This document shows, one piece after another, positions 18,401 through 25,470 of a stretch of DNA of 64,000 nucleotides. How positions within the stretch are numbered: the first letter of the stretch is position 1; each line of letters starts with the position of its first letter. Source of the stretch: Oscillospiraceae bacterium (GTDB lineage Bacteria > Bacillota > Clostridia > Oscillospirales > Ruminococcaceae). The notes under the pieces were generated by a model that saw only the letters and a list, made by a program, of their open reading frames with translations, had not been told where the DNA came from and did no database searches. Made by a program: the position numbers and the translations under genes. The DNA is taken from the NCBI GenBank assembly GCA_017460835.1, contig JAFUAD010000060.1, positions 1 to 64,000 of the forward strand, given 5' to 3'.

Positions 18401-18728
18401 CGTAGGCGCGCCGGTCGATGGTCAGCGCGACCGCTGGAATCCCGCTCCACTGCATCGGCAGCGCATGAAGAACGGCATTTTCCGGAAACCATGAGACATG
18501 CTCCAGCGGCAGGACGGCCAGTCTGCCGGAGGCATCCGCCTGACTGAGCACGCGGTCGATCGCGGCATCATGGAACAGATCGGCATAGACATCGCCCGCC
18601 TGCGCCTGCGGAATCAGCTTCTGTGCAGCCGGATTCAGGCAGAGCAGCGTCATGCTGTCCTTCTGAAAAATGAACACGGCATCATCGCGCATAGATAAAA
18701 ACAATTCGTCAGTTGACTGATTCCACAT
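15495..18728 (-). CDS. PAS-rich degenerate hybrid histidine kinase (pseudokinase and pseudo-receiver)
   Basis: A cytoplasmic 1077-residue signalling protein with no membrane segment. Four PAS-like modules begin near residues 10, 245, 400 and 535 (recurring HPEDR/HPEQR and YIADIDDE/YIEDVNDE motifs). A histidine-kinase-like dimerisation helix near 700 reads FLNIASSFQLSLNQI, where active kinases have an H-E/D pair: the phospho-acceptor histidine is missing. A weak HATPase region follows (DRQRLTYLIDNIFVNVIRS near 820), then a receiver-like domain from about 950 (KSALVWDSNQTTAG, DTPIMVIGD, AIYLTTPV) without a clear phospho-acceptor aspartate. It probably signals by protein contacts or ligand sensing, perhaps regulating neighbours. 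AAGGAGG lies 8 bases before the ATG. Confidence 0.8.
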   Translation of the reverse strand: MWNQSTDELFLSMRDDAVFIFQKDSMTLLCLNPAAQKLIPQAQAGDVYADLFHDAAIDRVLSQADASGRLAVLPLEHVSWFPENAVLHALPMQWSGIPAVALTIDRRAYGPPPEALQMMKAVLTSAYFTALRVDLETMRASVISDKNPLMNTQAKFPSFLDYIARYAEAVIHPEDREQFLAAFSVEQLHLFLEANTTPTCTVRRLSDEEYRWASFSLAVVNANIVLLLGKDSNEQHLQQERSDRYQSELEALSLRNSYILSSISDIFRLMLHIDLKTGKTVVCAIHSDLKPYFAFDKVYQFDELSAELLRHVHPEDRAALQEFASLNRLHQLAAESEDRLSFEYRRVAPQQDPDVNPRWTRSVFTFVQYEDEMPTEAVYAVQDIDAQKQKELKAKRKRDALTNQFHTLIQNRFIWFIESDYRKQIARCYRIANHLIMPPMECPFGQFFERIIMPHCHPEDYKRVAMTLLPRAAEEAFRNGKTQLTVDYRTKTDAGWRYARAEVYMQEDNGRLRAMTYIADIDDEVRSRDELNRAEHEQLVLRRKFGMMIEDSFRKVIEVDLDSDTLYHYEIRDKEYLPVRDEMPFSRYCAEFPAKHIHPEQRKQYAALFSYEQILIAARARKEQIKHLFLVDPDGTGTFLWCNICLRFFRDENGKAYIMSYIEDVNDEICKRDSQLHELKDTKAQLQQSIREKERSRIRKAHVFLNIASSFQLSLNQIYATLDRLEHDLPQEMNNKTDVRKDFRSMFTAYERLSAMTECAKDMLLLENNQLPLIQEPVSLPVLFRKLKQDTAQIFGEKSLKIAAYTSHVTQEHILCDRQRLTYLIDNIFVNVIRSLPFGSSITLQLSQAAIPGEERKAMYEFSLITSGDSVSQDIQSGLLSPIPDDDPLKSIEDTLMLNQSGFDQHNTYLSKRLIALMDGTLEFVKLPAHATAIMLRLPFSFIPNQVVFPVRRTFGKSALVWDSNQTTAGATMEMLRETGMQLEWQADFDHVCAYLSLLEKQNKTCELLMLRQSDLNRQSGAPLEKLHALVPDTPIMVIGDAPQNHGNAKSNDAIYLTTPVFRSGLAEKMQAIFHAS

Positions 18729-18780
18729 AGAGGGTTCCTCCTTCCGTCGGTCATGAAAAACGTCATTGGGTATTGCCTTA

Positions 18781-18809
18781 ATTATAGCAAATCAGCCGCC
18801 GAAAGTCAA
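18781..18809 (-). promoter_or_regulatory. Promoter for the degenerate PAS kinase
   Basis: Minus strand TTGACT (18804-18809), 17 bases, TATAAT (18781-18786), about 50 bases upstream of the start. Confidence 0.8.
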
Positions 18810-18848
18810 TGACTTCGGGGCTGATTCATCTCTATGAACAAAAAACAA

Positions 18849-20414
18849 TTAAAAGAGCGCGGTCATTTCAGCCGGCGATTTGACAAAGACCGTGCCGCCT
18901 GCCTCCTTCAGCAGAGCGTAGTCGCGGAAGCCCCACAATACGCTGATACAGGGGATTCCGGCGTTTGCCGCGGTCTGAATATCGACATCGGAATCGCCGA
19001 CATAGACTGTTTCGTCCTTCCCGCAGTGCAGCAGCTCCATTGCGTGCAGCAGCGAATCCGGCGCGGGCTTCAGCCGAACGCCCTCCTGCTGGCCGATCGC
19101 AACCGCGATCCAATCGCCGAAATGCTCCTGACACAGCGATTTGACCTGTGCATCGGGCTTATTGGAGACGACCGCGAGCTGCAAGCCCCTGCTGCGGAGC
19201 GCATCGAGCAGCGCCGGGATGCCGCTGTACGGCGCGGTGTTTTCGCGGCATTTTTGTGCATACAGCGCTCTGGTATCGGCCAGAACCCGCTCATAATCCG
19301 GGCTTCCGGTGCCGCCGGGCAGCGCACGCTCGACGAGCTTTGCAATGCCGTTCCCGACGAACTGCCGCACCTCATCCCGCGTGCGGGCAGAGTACCCGTT
19401 CTGCGTCAGTGCAAGATTGACGCTGTTCGCGAGATCGGTCAGCGTATCGAGCAGTGTGCCGTCGAGATCGAAAATCACGGCTTTGATTCGGTTCATGGTA
19501 TGTCCTTCCCTGTCATCCCGGTACAGGCTGCCCTGCACCAGTTTATTCGCCTGCATCCGCCGGTCGATCGTGACCAGAATCAGGTCGCGCTGTATGATCC
19601 AGTCCGGCGCGAGCAGGTATTCCCGCAGGCAGTTCCCGGTCAGCCGGTGTATGATGATTTCCGGCGAGAGATGCGTCACCGCGGCGATTGCCCTGTCAAT
19701 GTATTCCTGCATTGAAATCGGCGTAAATGCGCCGCTTTGATACTGCTCCGCAAGCGCGGTGCCCTTCATGACGAACAGGCTGTGAATTTTGACGCCGAAC
19801 ACCTGCTGCGCGTTGATAACCTCAACTGTATGCAGCACATCCTCTTTGGTTTCGCCGGGCAGCCCGATGATCATATGCACGATCACGCGGAGCCCGTACC
19901 GGTGCAGCAGCCTGACGGCGCGGAGAAAGCAGGCAAGGTCATAGCCGCGGTTCAGCGCCTTTGCGGTCGCATCATTGGCCGTTTGCAGCCCGAGCTCGAC
20001 CCAGACCTCGTATTTTTCGTTGTATTCCGCGAGCAGCGCCGCAATCTCCCCGGTAATGCAGTCCGGTCTTGTGCCGATATCCAGAATCTTCACGCGGTCA
20101 TCGAACAGCGCGGCATCATACCGCCTGCGCAGCTCGCCTGCCGGCGCATAGGTATTCGTAAAATTCTGAAAATAGACGATCCATGCAGAATCCGGCGCGG
20201 CCTTGCTGAGCACGGCCTCCGCCTGCTCACGGATCGTTTTCGCGGGATCGAGCTGCTCGCCGGCGCCGCGCTCTCCGCAGAAGGTGCAGCCGCCGACGCC
20301 GCAGGTTCCGTCGCGGTTTGGGCAGGTAAAGCCGCCGTCAATGCAGATTTTCCGGATTTTCTGCCCGTATTTGCTCTGAAGATAGCGGTTTACGGTGCGG
20401 TAGGGGTGTTCCAT
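18849..20414 (-). CDS. Fusion of a YhcC-type radical SAM protein and a HAD phosphatase
   Basis: One continuous 521-codon frame. Residues 1-306 are a TIGR01212/YhcC-type radical SAM protein, with the cluster cysteines in CPNRDGTCGVGGCTFC near 31 and GLQTANDATAKALNRG; function in this family is unproven. Residues 307-521 are a full phosphoglycolate-phosphatase-like HAD protein: IKAVIFDLDGTLLDT, VVSNKPD, KPAPDSLL and VGDSDVDIQTAANAG. Each half has normal family length. An internal Shine-Dalgarno (GGAAGGA) lies 6 bases before the ATG at 19496 that begins the HAD half, so a separate 215-residue phosphatase may also be made. The natural reading is two adjacent genes that lost the stop between them. 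It is 3 bases from the SGNH gene, in one operon. Confidence 0.85.
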   Translation of the reverse strand: MEHPYRTVNRYLQSKYGQKIRKICIDGGFTCPNRDGTCGVGGCTFCGERGAGEQLDPAKTIREQAEAVLSKAAPDSAWIVYFQNFTNTYAPAGELRRRYDAALFDDRVKILDIGTRPDCITGEIAALLAEYNEKYEVWVELGLQTANDATAKALNRGYDLACFLRAVRLLHRYGLRVIVHMIIGLPGETKEDVLHTVEVINAQQVFGVKIHSLFVMKGTALAEQYQSGAFTPISMQEYIDRAIAAVTHLSPEIIIHRLTGNCLREYLLAPDWIIQRDLILVTIDRRMQANKLVQGSLYRDDREGHTMNRIKAVIFDLDGTLLDTLTDLANSVNLALTQNGYSARTRDEVRQFVGNGIAKLVERALPGGTGSPDYERVLADTRALYAQKCRENTAPYSGIPALLDALRSRGLQLAVVSNKPDAQVKSLCQEHFGDWIAVAIGQQEGVRLKPAPDSLLHAMELLHCGKDETVYVGDSDVDIQTAANAGIPCISVLWGFRDYALLKEAGGTVFVKSPAEMTALF

Positions 20415-20417
20415 GCG

Positions 20418-21362
20418 TCAGGCATCTCCCCGCATGGCCTTCAGCATCGTGTCCGCGATCAGCTTCTGCCCGTCGGCATTCGGATGCGGATCCACATACT
20501 GAACCTCCTCTGAGCCGGTGATCTGCTCGCTGACGGCGCCGATGATCGGAACCGGATCGGTTGCCGCGAAGGGTGCCGCGATATCGACAAAATGCAGATC
20601 GCTGTGTGCGGCGGTGAAATCCGCAATGATCTTGTTGCAGCGGTCGATCTGATCCTGCGCATAGTCGCCGAACGCCTGCCCGATCTCCTCCTCGGTGCCG
20701 ATGACATAATCCGACATGCCGCGGAACGGGTTATAGACGTTCATGAAGTAGATCTCCGCGCTGCTGTTTTTTTCGCGCAGCAGCGAATAAATCGTTTCGA
20801 GGTCGGCGGTCAGGCGTTCGAGGTTCTCGTCGATGCGCTTTCCGAATTCCGCCATCACCGCATCGGTATCCTGAAGCTGCTCCATCATATCCGATTGCAG
20901 CGAATCGAGCTCCTCGTCGGTCATGCTGTCGATCGTATTGAGGTCGATGCCGTTTGCCTCTGCGGTTTCGGACATATACGAGGTCAGAACGCCGAGCAGG
21001 TTGTTCGCGCCGATTTCGACCACGATCACATCCGCAGAGGGCAGCCGGAGCGCCTTGCCGGTTTGCAGCCGCTCAATCAGATCGGAGCTGTCGTCGCCGC
21101 TGAGCGCATAGTTGTAGTCGTTCCATTTGCGGCTGTCCTTCTGCTCCAGCATGCCGGTCAGGAGCGCGGAATACCGCTCTGTTGTCGGGTCGCTGAGCCC
21201 GTAGCCGTAGGAAATGGAATCGCCGAGCGTGACCATGCTCAGCCCGGAAGGTTCTGCCGCCGGTGCAGAGGATGAGGATGCCGTACTGCTCTCATTCGAG
21301 CCGCAGCCGGTGAGAAGCAGACAGCCGGAGGCTGCCGCAGCGATCGCCTTGTTCAGTTTCAT
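20418..21362 (-). CDS. SGNH/GDSL-family lipoprotein hydrolase
   Basis: A 314-residue predicted surface lipoprotein. The signal peptide ends in a lipobox (LLLTGC) followed by a Ser/Ala-rich spacer. SGNH blocks are visible: block I VTLGDSISYGYG with the nucleophile Ser near 50, block II YALSGDD, block III EIGANNLL and block V VDPHPNADGQ with catalytic Asp/His. It is probably an esterase or acetylhydrolase acting on cell-wall or plant polysaccharide; substrate unknown. Start chosen at 21362 because GGAGG sits 8 bases upstream; the ATG at 21368 is only 2 bases from it. It is the first gene of an operon with the radical SAM-HAD gene. Confidence 0.88.
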   Translation of the reverse strand: MKLNKAIAAAASGCLLLTGCGSNESSTASSSSAPAAEPSGLSMVTLGDSISYGYGLSDPTTERYSALLTGMLEQKDSRKWNDYNYALSGDDSSDLIERLQTGKALRLPSADVIVVEIGANNLLGVLTSYMSETAEANGIDLNTIDSMTDEELDSLQSDMMEQLQDTDAVMAEFGKRIDENLERLTADLETIYSLLREKNSSAEIYFMNVYNPFRGMSDYVIGTEEEIGQAFGDYAQDQIDRCNKIIADFTAAHSDLHFVDIAAPFAATDPVPIIGAVSEQITGSEEVQYVDPHPNADGQKLIADTMLKAMRGDA

Positions 21363-21390
21363 ATGCATGCCCTCCTGTGTTATTTTTACC

Positions 21391-21419
21391 AGTATAGCAT
21401 AAAATATGCGGAATCACAA
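21391..21419 (-). promoter_or_regulatory. Promoter for the SGNH lipoprotein operon
   Basis: Minus strand TTGTGA (21414-21419), 17 bases, TATACT (21391-21396). The same TTGTGA/TATACT pair is seen at 45180-45208. Confidence 0.7.
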
Positions 21420-21453
21420 GTGCAATCCCGCAAGTTTCTCTTAATTTTCACAC

Positions 21454-21484
21454 AAAACCGGTCTGCCGTGAAGCAGACCGGTTC
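21454..21484. terminator. Terminator after the Thr-rich lipoprotein
   Basis: AACCGGTCTGC and GCAGACCGGTT form a perfect 11-bp stem; the minus-strand side is followed by TTTTGTGTG. It ends the transcript of the gene at 21489. Confidence 0.8.
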
Positions 21485-21488
21485 CGGA

Positions 21489-22316
21489 TTATTTGCGGTA
21501 GGAAATCAGCGCCTCTGTCAGCTCATCGGCAGTATCATAGCCCTTTGTGGTCGTATCGCCGGTCACATTGTCTGTATAGGTCAGAGACTTTGTCTTATAA
21601 TCCGCATAGACAATGAAGCGGATCGACGGCACAGAGCCCGACCATTGATAGCCGGTCACCATGACGCTCTGTTTGGAGCTGAGCGTGCCGGTTGTCGTGT
21701 ACTGCTTCTTCTCCGCGGAGAATGTCGGATTATCCGCAGTGATCGGCGTCTCATAGAATTTCTTTGTGCTGTTGTTCCAGATGAACATGACATAGGTCTC
21801 TTTGTTTTCATCCTTGCTGACGGGCACAAGCAGATCGGGATCGCCGTCAAAATTGCAGTCATAGAGGTGATAATTCACCTTTCCGTTCGCGTCGATGGTC
21901 TTGCTGAAATCGCAGGAAATCGTCTGATAATTCCCGCCGGTCAGCCGCATCGCAACGGAATCGCCGGAGAAAACATAGTTGAAGTAGAGCGGATAGGGAT
22001 CGTCTGCATGATCCTCGCCGTCATCCTCGGCAGGCGGAACATCGGCAGGGAGCGCGACGGTAAACAGCGTATCCGGCGCCTCGGGCGGCGGAGCGGAGGT
22101 CGTGGTTACAGTCGTCTCCGATGTCGTGCTCTCTGTCGTCTCGGTCAGTCCGGTCGTGGTTTCCGTCCCGGTCGTCGTTTCCGCTTCGGTGGTTGTGACC
22201 GCGGTCGTGGTAGTGGAATCCGCGACACTGTCAGTCGGCTTCTCCACCTGCTCCCCGCAGCCGGTCAGTGCGAATGCCGGCAGCATCAGCGCACAAAGAA
22301 GATATTTCGCTTTCAT
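21489..22316 (-). CDS. Thr-rich linker lipoprotein of unknown function
   Basis: A 275-residue predicted lipoprotein: signal peptide with lipobox FALTGC near residue 20, a Thr/Glu/Ser-rich linker (about 33-75, repeats of TTT, TTG and TTE), then a globular domain of about 190 residues with an Asp-rich segment YDCNFDGDPDLLVPV that resembles integrin/FG-GAP-type calcium loops. I do not recognise the family. It is probably displayed outside the membrane. It lies 63 bases downstream of the RHH-like gene on the same strand and may share its promoter. The linker style matches other exported proteins in this window. Confidence 0.8.
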   Translation of the reverse strand: MKAKYLLCALMLPAFALTGCGEQVEKPTDSVADSTTTTAVTTTEAETTTGTETTTGLTETTESTTSETTVTTTSAPPPEAPDTLFTVALPADVPPAEDDGEDHADDPYPLYFNYVFSGDSVAMRLTGGNYQTISCDFSKTIDANGKVNYHLYDCNFDGDPDLLVPVSKDENKETYVMFIWNNSTKKFYETPITADNPTFSAEKKQYTTTGTLSSKQSVMVTGYQWSGSVPSIRFIVYADYKTKSLTYTDNVTGDTTTKGYDTADELTEALISYRK

Positions 22317-22379
22317 GAAAAATACTCCTTTCCGATCGGAACGGGCAGAGATGGCCGGATGCGCGGACCGTTCCGTCTG

Positions 22380-22964
22380 TTACAGAAAATAATCGCGGTA
22401 TCTTTGCAGGGTATCGCCGATGTGATCCCAGATGCGGATAATGCCGTTCTGCTCCTCAAAGACCTTTCCGTGGGAATGGCCGTTGTCGAACTTCATCTGC
22501 GCGAAATTGTTGTCAAAATGCGGGACAAAGGTTTTCGGATGGCCGACGGGGTCCGAGCAGCGGCGTCTCAGTGCATCGAGGGTCACCTGCTTCATTTCCT
22601 GCTGCAATTCCAGAAATGCGCGCAGAATTCTGTGATTGTTCTGCTGGGGTCTGTGTGCCCAGCGCGGGATCTTGTGGTTTGCCTTCCCGAAGGTTTCGTC
22701 GAAACGGTCGGGGCGGGGCGGGCGCTCGTGATTCGGCACGCCGCGCATCGGCTCCGGACGCTTCGGGGGCGGGGGCGCCGCTTTTCCGGGCTCCTCCTGC
22801 GGCTCGTCGCTGCGGAATTCCTCCGCGGCGGAGCGCAGTGCCCTGCCGAGGTACTCGCGGACGAACTGCTCCGCGAGCTGATCGCGGTTGTCTCCGGTCA
22901 GTTGAACTGCCAGCTCAAACTTTTCTGCGAGCTGATCCGGAATCTGGAATTTGATCTCTTTCAT
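22380..22964 (-). CDS. Ribbon-helix-helix-like protein with a conserved-looking C-terminal domain
   Basis: A 194-residue protein. The N-terminus (KEIKFQIPDQLAEKFELAV then DNRDQLAEQFVREYL) has the strand-helix-helix pattern of CopG/Arc-type DNA-binding proteins. A charged, Pro-rich linker (about 50-90) leads to a C-terminal domain (HRILRAFLELQQEMKQVTL, then PHFDNNFAQMKFDNGHSHG and VFEEQNGIIRIWDHI) that I have no firm name for. It is probably a DNA-binding regulator or partitioning-type protein. The promoter and tandem 21-bp repeats upstream (23052-23132) are likely its own target sites; this is inference. No toxin partner is visible nearby. Confidence 0.7.
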   Translation of the reverse strand: MKEIKFQIPDQLAEKFELAVQLTGDNRDQLAEQFVREYLGRALRSAAEEFRSDEPQEEPGKAAPPPPKRPEPMRGVPNHERPPRPDRFDETFGKANHKIPRWAHRPQQNNHRILRAFLELQQEMKQVTLDALRRRCSDPVGHPKTFVPHFDNNFAQMKFDNGHSHGKVFEEQNGIIRIWDHIGDTLQRYRDYFL

Positions 22965-23051
22965 TTGATTACCTCCTCTGATTGGGTACAGGCAGCTTGC
23001 GGTTCCGCTCTGCGGGGGACTGAGACCGTCTCCTGCGGAGCTCTTGCTGAC

Positions 23052-23080
23052 AGTATATCAGAAAAGTTCTAATTTGTCAA
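23052..23080 (-). promoter_or_regulatory. Promoter for the RHH-like gene
   Basis: Minus strand TTGACA (23075-23080), 17 bases, TATACT (23052-23057). The -35 box overlaps a degenerate third copy (CTAATTTGTC at 23069) of the upstream repeats. Confidence 0.8.
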
Positions 23081-23090
23081 TAGAAAATCG

Positions 23091-23132
23091 CTAATTAGAA
23101 AAATTGTAACCCTAATTAGACAAACTGTAACC
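23091..23132. repeat. Two tandem 21-bp repeats upstream of the RHH-like gene (operator candidate)
   Basis: 23091-23111 and 23112-23132 share CTAATTAGA-AAA-TGTAACC, differing at two positions. The 21-bp period is two helical turns, as expected for cooperative binding of a dimeric DNA-binding protein. They end 11 bases upstream of the -35 box. Confidence 0.75.
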
Positions 23133-23167
23133 AAATTGTCATCATTCTGAGATTCCGCTGCGGCGGT

Positions 23168-24085
23168 TTATTTTCCTGCACGCTTTGCAGCGGCACCGAA
23201 GGCTCCGGGTGCTGCAATGCGGTCAAGCAGGGGAACAAACAGGTTCATAATGAGAATCGCAAAGCCTGCACCCTCCGCATAGCCGCCGTAATGCCGGGCA
23301 AAGTATGTGATGCAGCCGCAGCCGATGCCGAACAGCACCTTGCCGGTTTTCGTGATCGGCGTCGTGGTGTAGTCTGTCGCCGCAAAGACTGCGCAGAACA
23401 GCAGCGAGCCCGAAAGAAGCTGCGGCAGAACCGGATATCCGCCGAGCCATGTCAGCAGAGCAAAGCTGCCGAGATAGGCAAGCGGTGCAGCCGGGGATAT
23501 GATGCCCGAAAGATACAGATATATGCCGCCGAGCAGAATCGCCGCCGCGCAGGTCTCGCCGATGCAGCCCGCGGTGTTGCCGAGAAACAGATCCCAGAGC
23601 GTTGCCTGCTGCACAAGCGGTGTCGCACCGCTGACGGCATCGACTGTTCCGTCCGGGAATGTCCAGGTGTGCATCTGCTCCATGCACAGCACCATCAGCA
23701 GCATCCGGGCGGTCAGGGCGGGGTTTGCAAAGTTTTTGCCGATGCCGTCGAACAGCTCCTTCACGATGATAATAGCAAAGGCGGAGCCGGCGATCGCCCA
23801 GAGCACCGGGAACGAGGGCGGCAGGCTCAGGCCGAGAATCAGGCCGGTCACGGCGGCGCTGCCGTCCGGAGCCGTTCTGTCCCGCCGGAACAGCGCCCGG
23901 ACAACCAGATCGGTCAGGAACGCGGTGCCGGTCGTTGCCATGAGCAGAAACACTGCCGGAAGCTGATACATGACGCAGCCCGCGATCGCAGTCGGCAGAA
24001 GCGCCAGAATGACACAGCCCATGATGCTGAGCGTGTTCGTTTTCACATTGGTATGCGGCGCGGAATGCACAACAAATTTCTTCAT
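23168..24085 (-). CDS. rnfD: RnfD, membrane subunit of the Rnf electron-transport complex
   Basis: A 305-residue inner-membrane protein with about eight hydrophobic helices. The flavinylation motif SGATPL, where the Thr carries FMN in RnfD/NqrB, lies in the segment DGTVDAVSGATPL; the N-terminal SAPHTNVKTNT is typical of RnfD. In a full Rnf complex it helps couple ferredoxin:NAD oxidoreduction to ion transport. ATG at 24085 overlaps the rnfC stop by 4 bases (ATGA), so the two are translated together. The usual next genes (rnfG, E, A, B) do not follow: a separate promoter region and the RHH-like gene come next. Confidence 0.93.
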   Translation of the reverse strand: MKKFVVHSAPHTNVKTNTLSIMGCVILALLPTAIAGCVMYQLPAVFLLMATTGTAFLTDLVVRALFRRDRTAPDGSAAVTGLILGLSLPPSFPVLWAIAGSAFAIIIVKELFDGIGKNFANPALTARMLLMVLCMEQMHTWTFPDGTVDAVSGATPLVQQATLWDLFLGNTAGCIGETCAAAILLGGIYLYLSGIISPAAPLAYLGSFALLTWLGGYPVLPQLLSGSLLFCAVFAATDYTTTPITKTGKVLFGIGCGCITYFARHYGGYAEGAGFAILIMNLFVPLLDRIAAPGAFGAAAKRAGK

Positions 24086-25377
24086 TTCTGCTCTCCTTCC
24101 GCATTCTCCGGCAGGATCGCCTTCGCAAGCAGGTTGGTTGCCGCGAGCGGGCGGTGCGCCGGACAGATATACGAGCAGCATCCGCAGTTCATGCAGAGCG
24201 ACACATGCAGCTTCCGGAGCGCCTGCAAATCCTGCTTTTCATATGCCTCCTCGAGCTTCAGGGGCATGAGCCCCATCGGGCAGACCTGCATGCATCTTCC
24301 GCAGCGGATGCAGGGGCTTTTTTTCGGCGGCCGGTATTTTTTCATCGCGACCAGCCCGTTTTGCTGCCGCAGAACCGGCGCATTCAGGTCGGTGATGCAG
24401 CTTCCCATCATCATGCCGCCGTTCAGGAGCATATTGACCGTTTCGAGCTCACAGCCCGCGGCATCGAGCACGTTCATGACCGGTGTCCCGACCGGAACGC
24501 GGTAGTTGCCGGGCTTCCGGACCGCGCTGCCCGTGACCGTGACCGTCCGCTCGATCAGCGGGATGCCCGTCTGCATATACTGCCCGATAAACGCGCATGT
24601 GCTGACATTCAGCACCAGAATATGCAGGTCGGCAGCGGTCTGATCCTCCGGGATGATTCTGCCGCAGGTATGGAACACGACGACCTTCTCCGCGCCCTGC
24701 GGGTAGACCGCCGGCAGCGGGCAGACCGTGATGCCCTTCTGCGTGCTGCACAGGTCAGACATGGTTTTGATCGCAGCGATTTTGTCCTTCATGATGCCGA
24801 TGCGGACTTCCCTGATCTTCAGCATCTTCATAATCCATGAGATGCCGTCGAGGACATCCTGCGGCGTTTCGGTCATCAGGCGGCAGTCTGCGCTGAGTGC
24901 CGGGTCGCATTCCGCGCCGTTGACGATCAGGATATCAAAGGAATCGGCGGCGGCGAGCTTCTGTGCCGTCGGGACGCCCGCACCGCTGAGGCCGACGCCG
25001 CCCGATGCCTGCACCGCGGCAATGAATTCCGCTTTGGTTTCGGCCTTCGGCGGCTTGCAGTCCGGGCTCAGAACCTGATCGCGGTCTGCGCGGATCTCCA
25101 CGCAGGGGACAGCGCTCCCGTCCTCCGCCGTAAACTCGGTGAGGGCGGTGACCGTGCCGGAAACGCTCGCGTGAATCGGCGCTGCCTGCGCATCCTCCGC
25201 TCTGCCGATCACCTGCCCGACCGCGACATGCTCCCCCTCACTGACCGCAGGGACACAGGGCGTGCCCTTGTGCATCAGCATCGGCAGACGGACATACCGC
25301 GGCGTGCCGATCGGCTGGATCGGTTTCATATCCGTGATTTTCCGAAACGGCAGTGTGATGCCGTTCAGTCTCTTCAT
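24082..25377 (-). CDS. rnfC: RnfC, iron-sulfur subunit of the Rnf complex
   Basis: A 431-residue peripheral subunit that binds NADH/FMN and two [4Fe-4S] clusters. The N-terminal part has the RnfC barrel and the Gly-rich segment GGVGLSGAGVPTAQKL; the middle holds VNGAECDPALSADCRLM. Two ferredoxin-type motifs are near the C-terminus: CIRCGRCMQVCPMG and CMNCGCCSYICPAHRP. Length is normal for clostridial RnfC. AAAGG lies 10 bases before the ATG. With rnfD it forms a two-gene unit; the remaining four subunits must be elsewhere or absent. Confidence 0.94.
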   Translation of the reverse strand: MKRLNGITLPFRKITDMKPIQPIGTPRYVRLPMLMHKGTPCVPAVSEGEHVAVGQVIGRAEDAQAAPIHASVSGTVTALTEFTAEDGSAVPCVEIRADRDQVLSPDCKPPKAETKAEFIAAVQASGGVGLSGAGVPTAQKLAAADSFDILIVNGAECDPALSADCRLMTETPQDVLDGISWIMKMLKIREVRIGIMKDKIAAIKTMSDLCSTQKGITVCPLPAVYPQGAEKVVVFHTCGRIIPEDQTAADLHILVLNVSTCAFIGQYMQTGIPLIERTVTVTGSAVRKPGNYRVPVGTPVMNVLDAAGCELETVNMLLNGGMMMGSCITDLNAPVLRQQNGLVAMKKYRPPKKSPCIRCGRCMQVCPMGLMPLKLEEAYEKQDLQALRKLHVSLCMNCGCCSYICPAHRPLAATNLLAKAILPENAEGEQK

Positions 25378-25423
25378 GTGTCATACACCTTTCTTTTGCT
25401 GCCGGGATTTTTTTCTGTTCCCG

Positions 25424-25452
25424 TTGAAATTCCGTGAAATATATGATATAAT
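25424..25452 (+). promoter_or_regulatory. Plus-strand promoter aimed antisense to the XRE regulator
   Basis: TTGAAA (25424-25429), 17 bases, TATAAT (25447-25452) on the plus strand. No plus-strand gene follows; transcription would run into the 3' end of the minus-strand XRE gene. Confidence 0.45.
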
Positions 25453-25470
25453 GAATAAAATCGTTTCGTA

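Noticed and set aside
22085..22215. Short repeated pattern in the lipoprotein gene as a possible CRISPR or minisatellite
   Set aside because: It is the coding sequence of a Thr-rich linker; the repeats are codon-level and irregular.
21363..23072. 569-codon plus-strand frame across three minus-strand genes
   Set aside because: It crosses several genes, promoters and a terminator and its translation is low-complexity Arg/Cys/Leu-rich.
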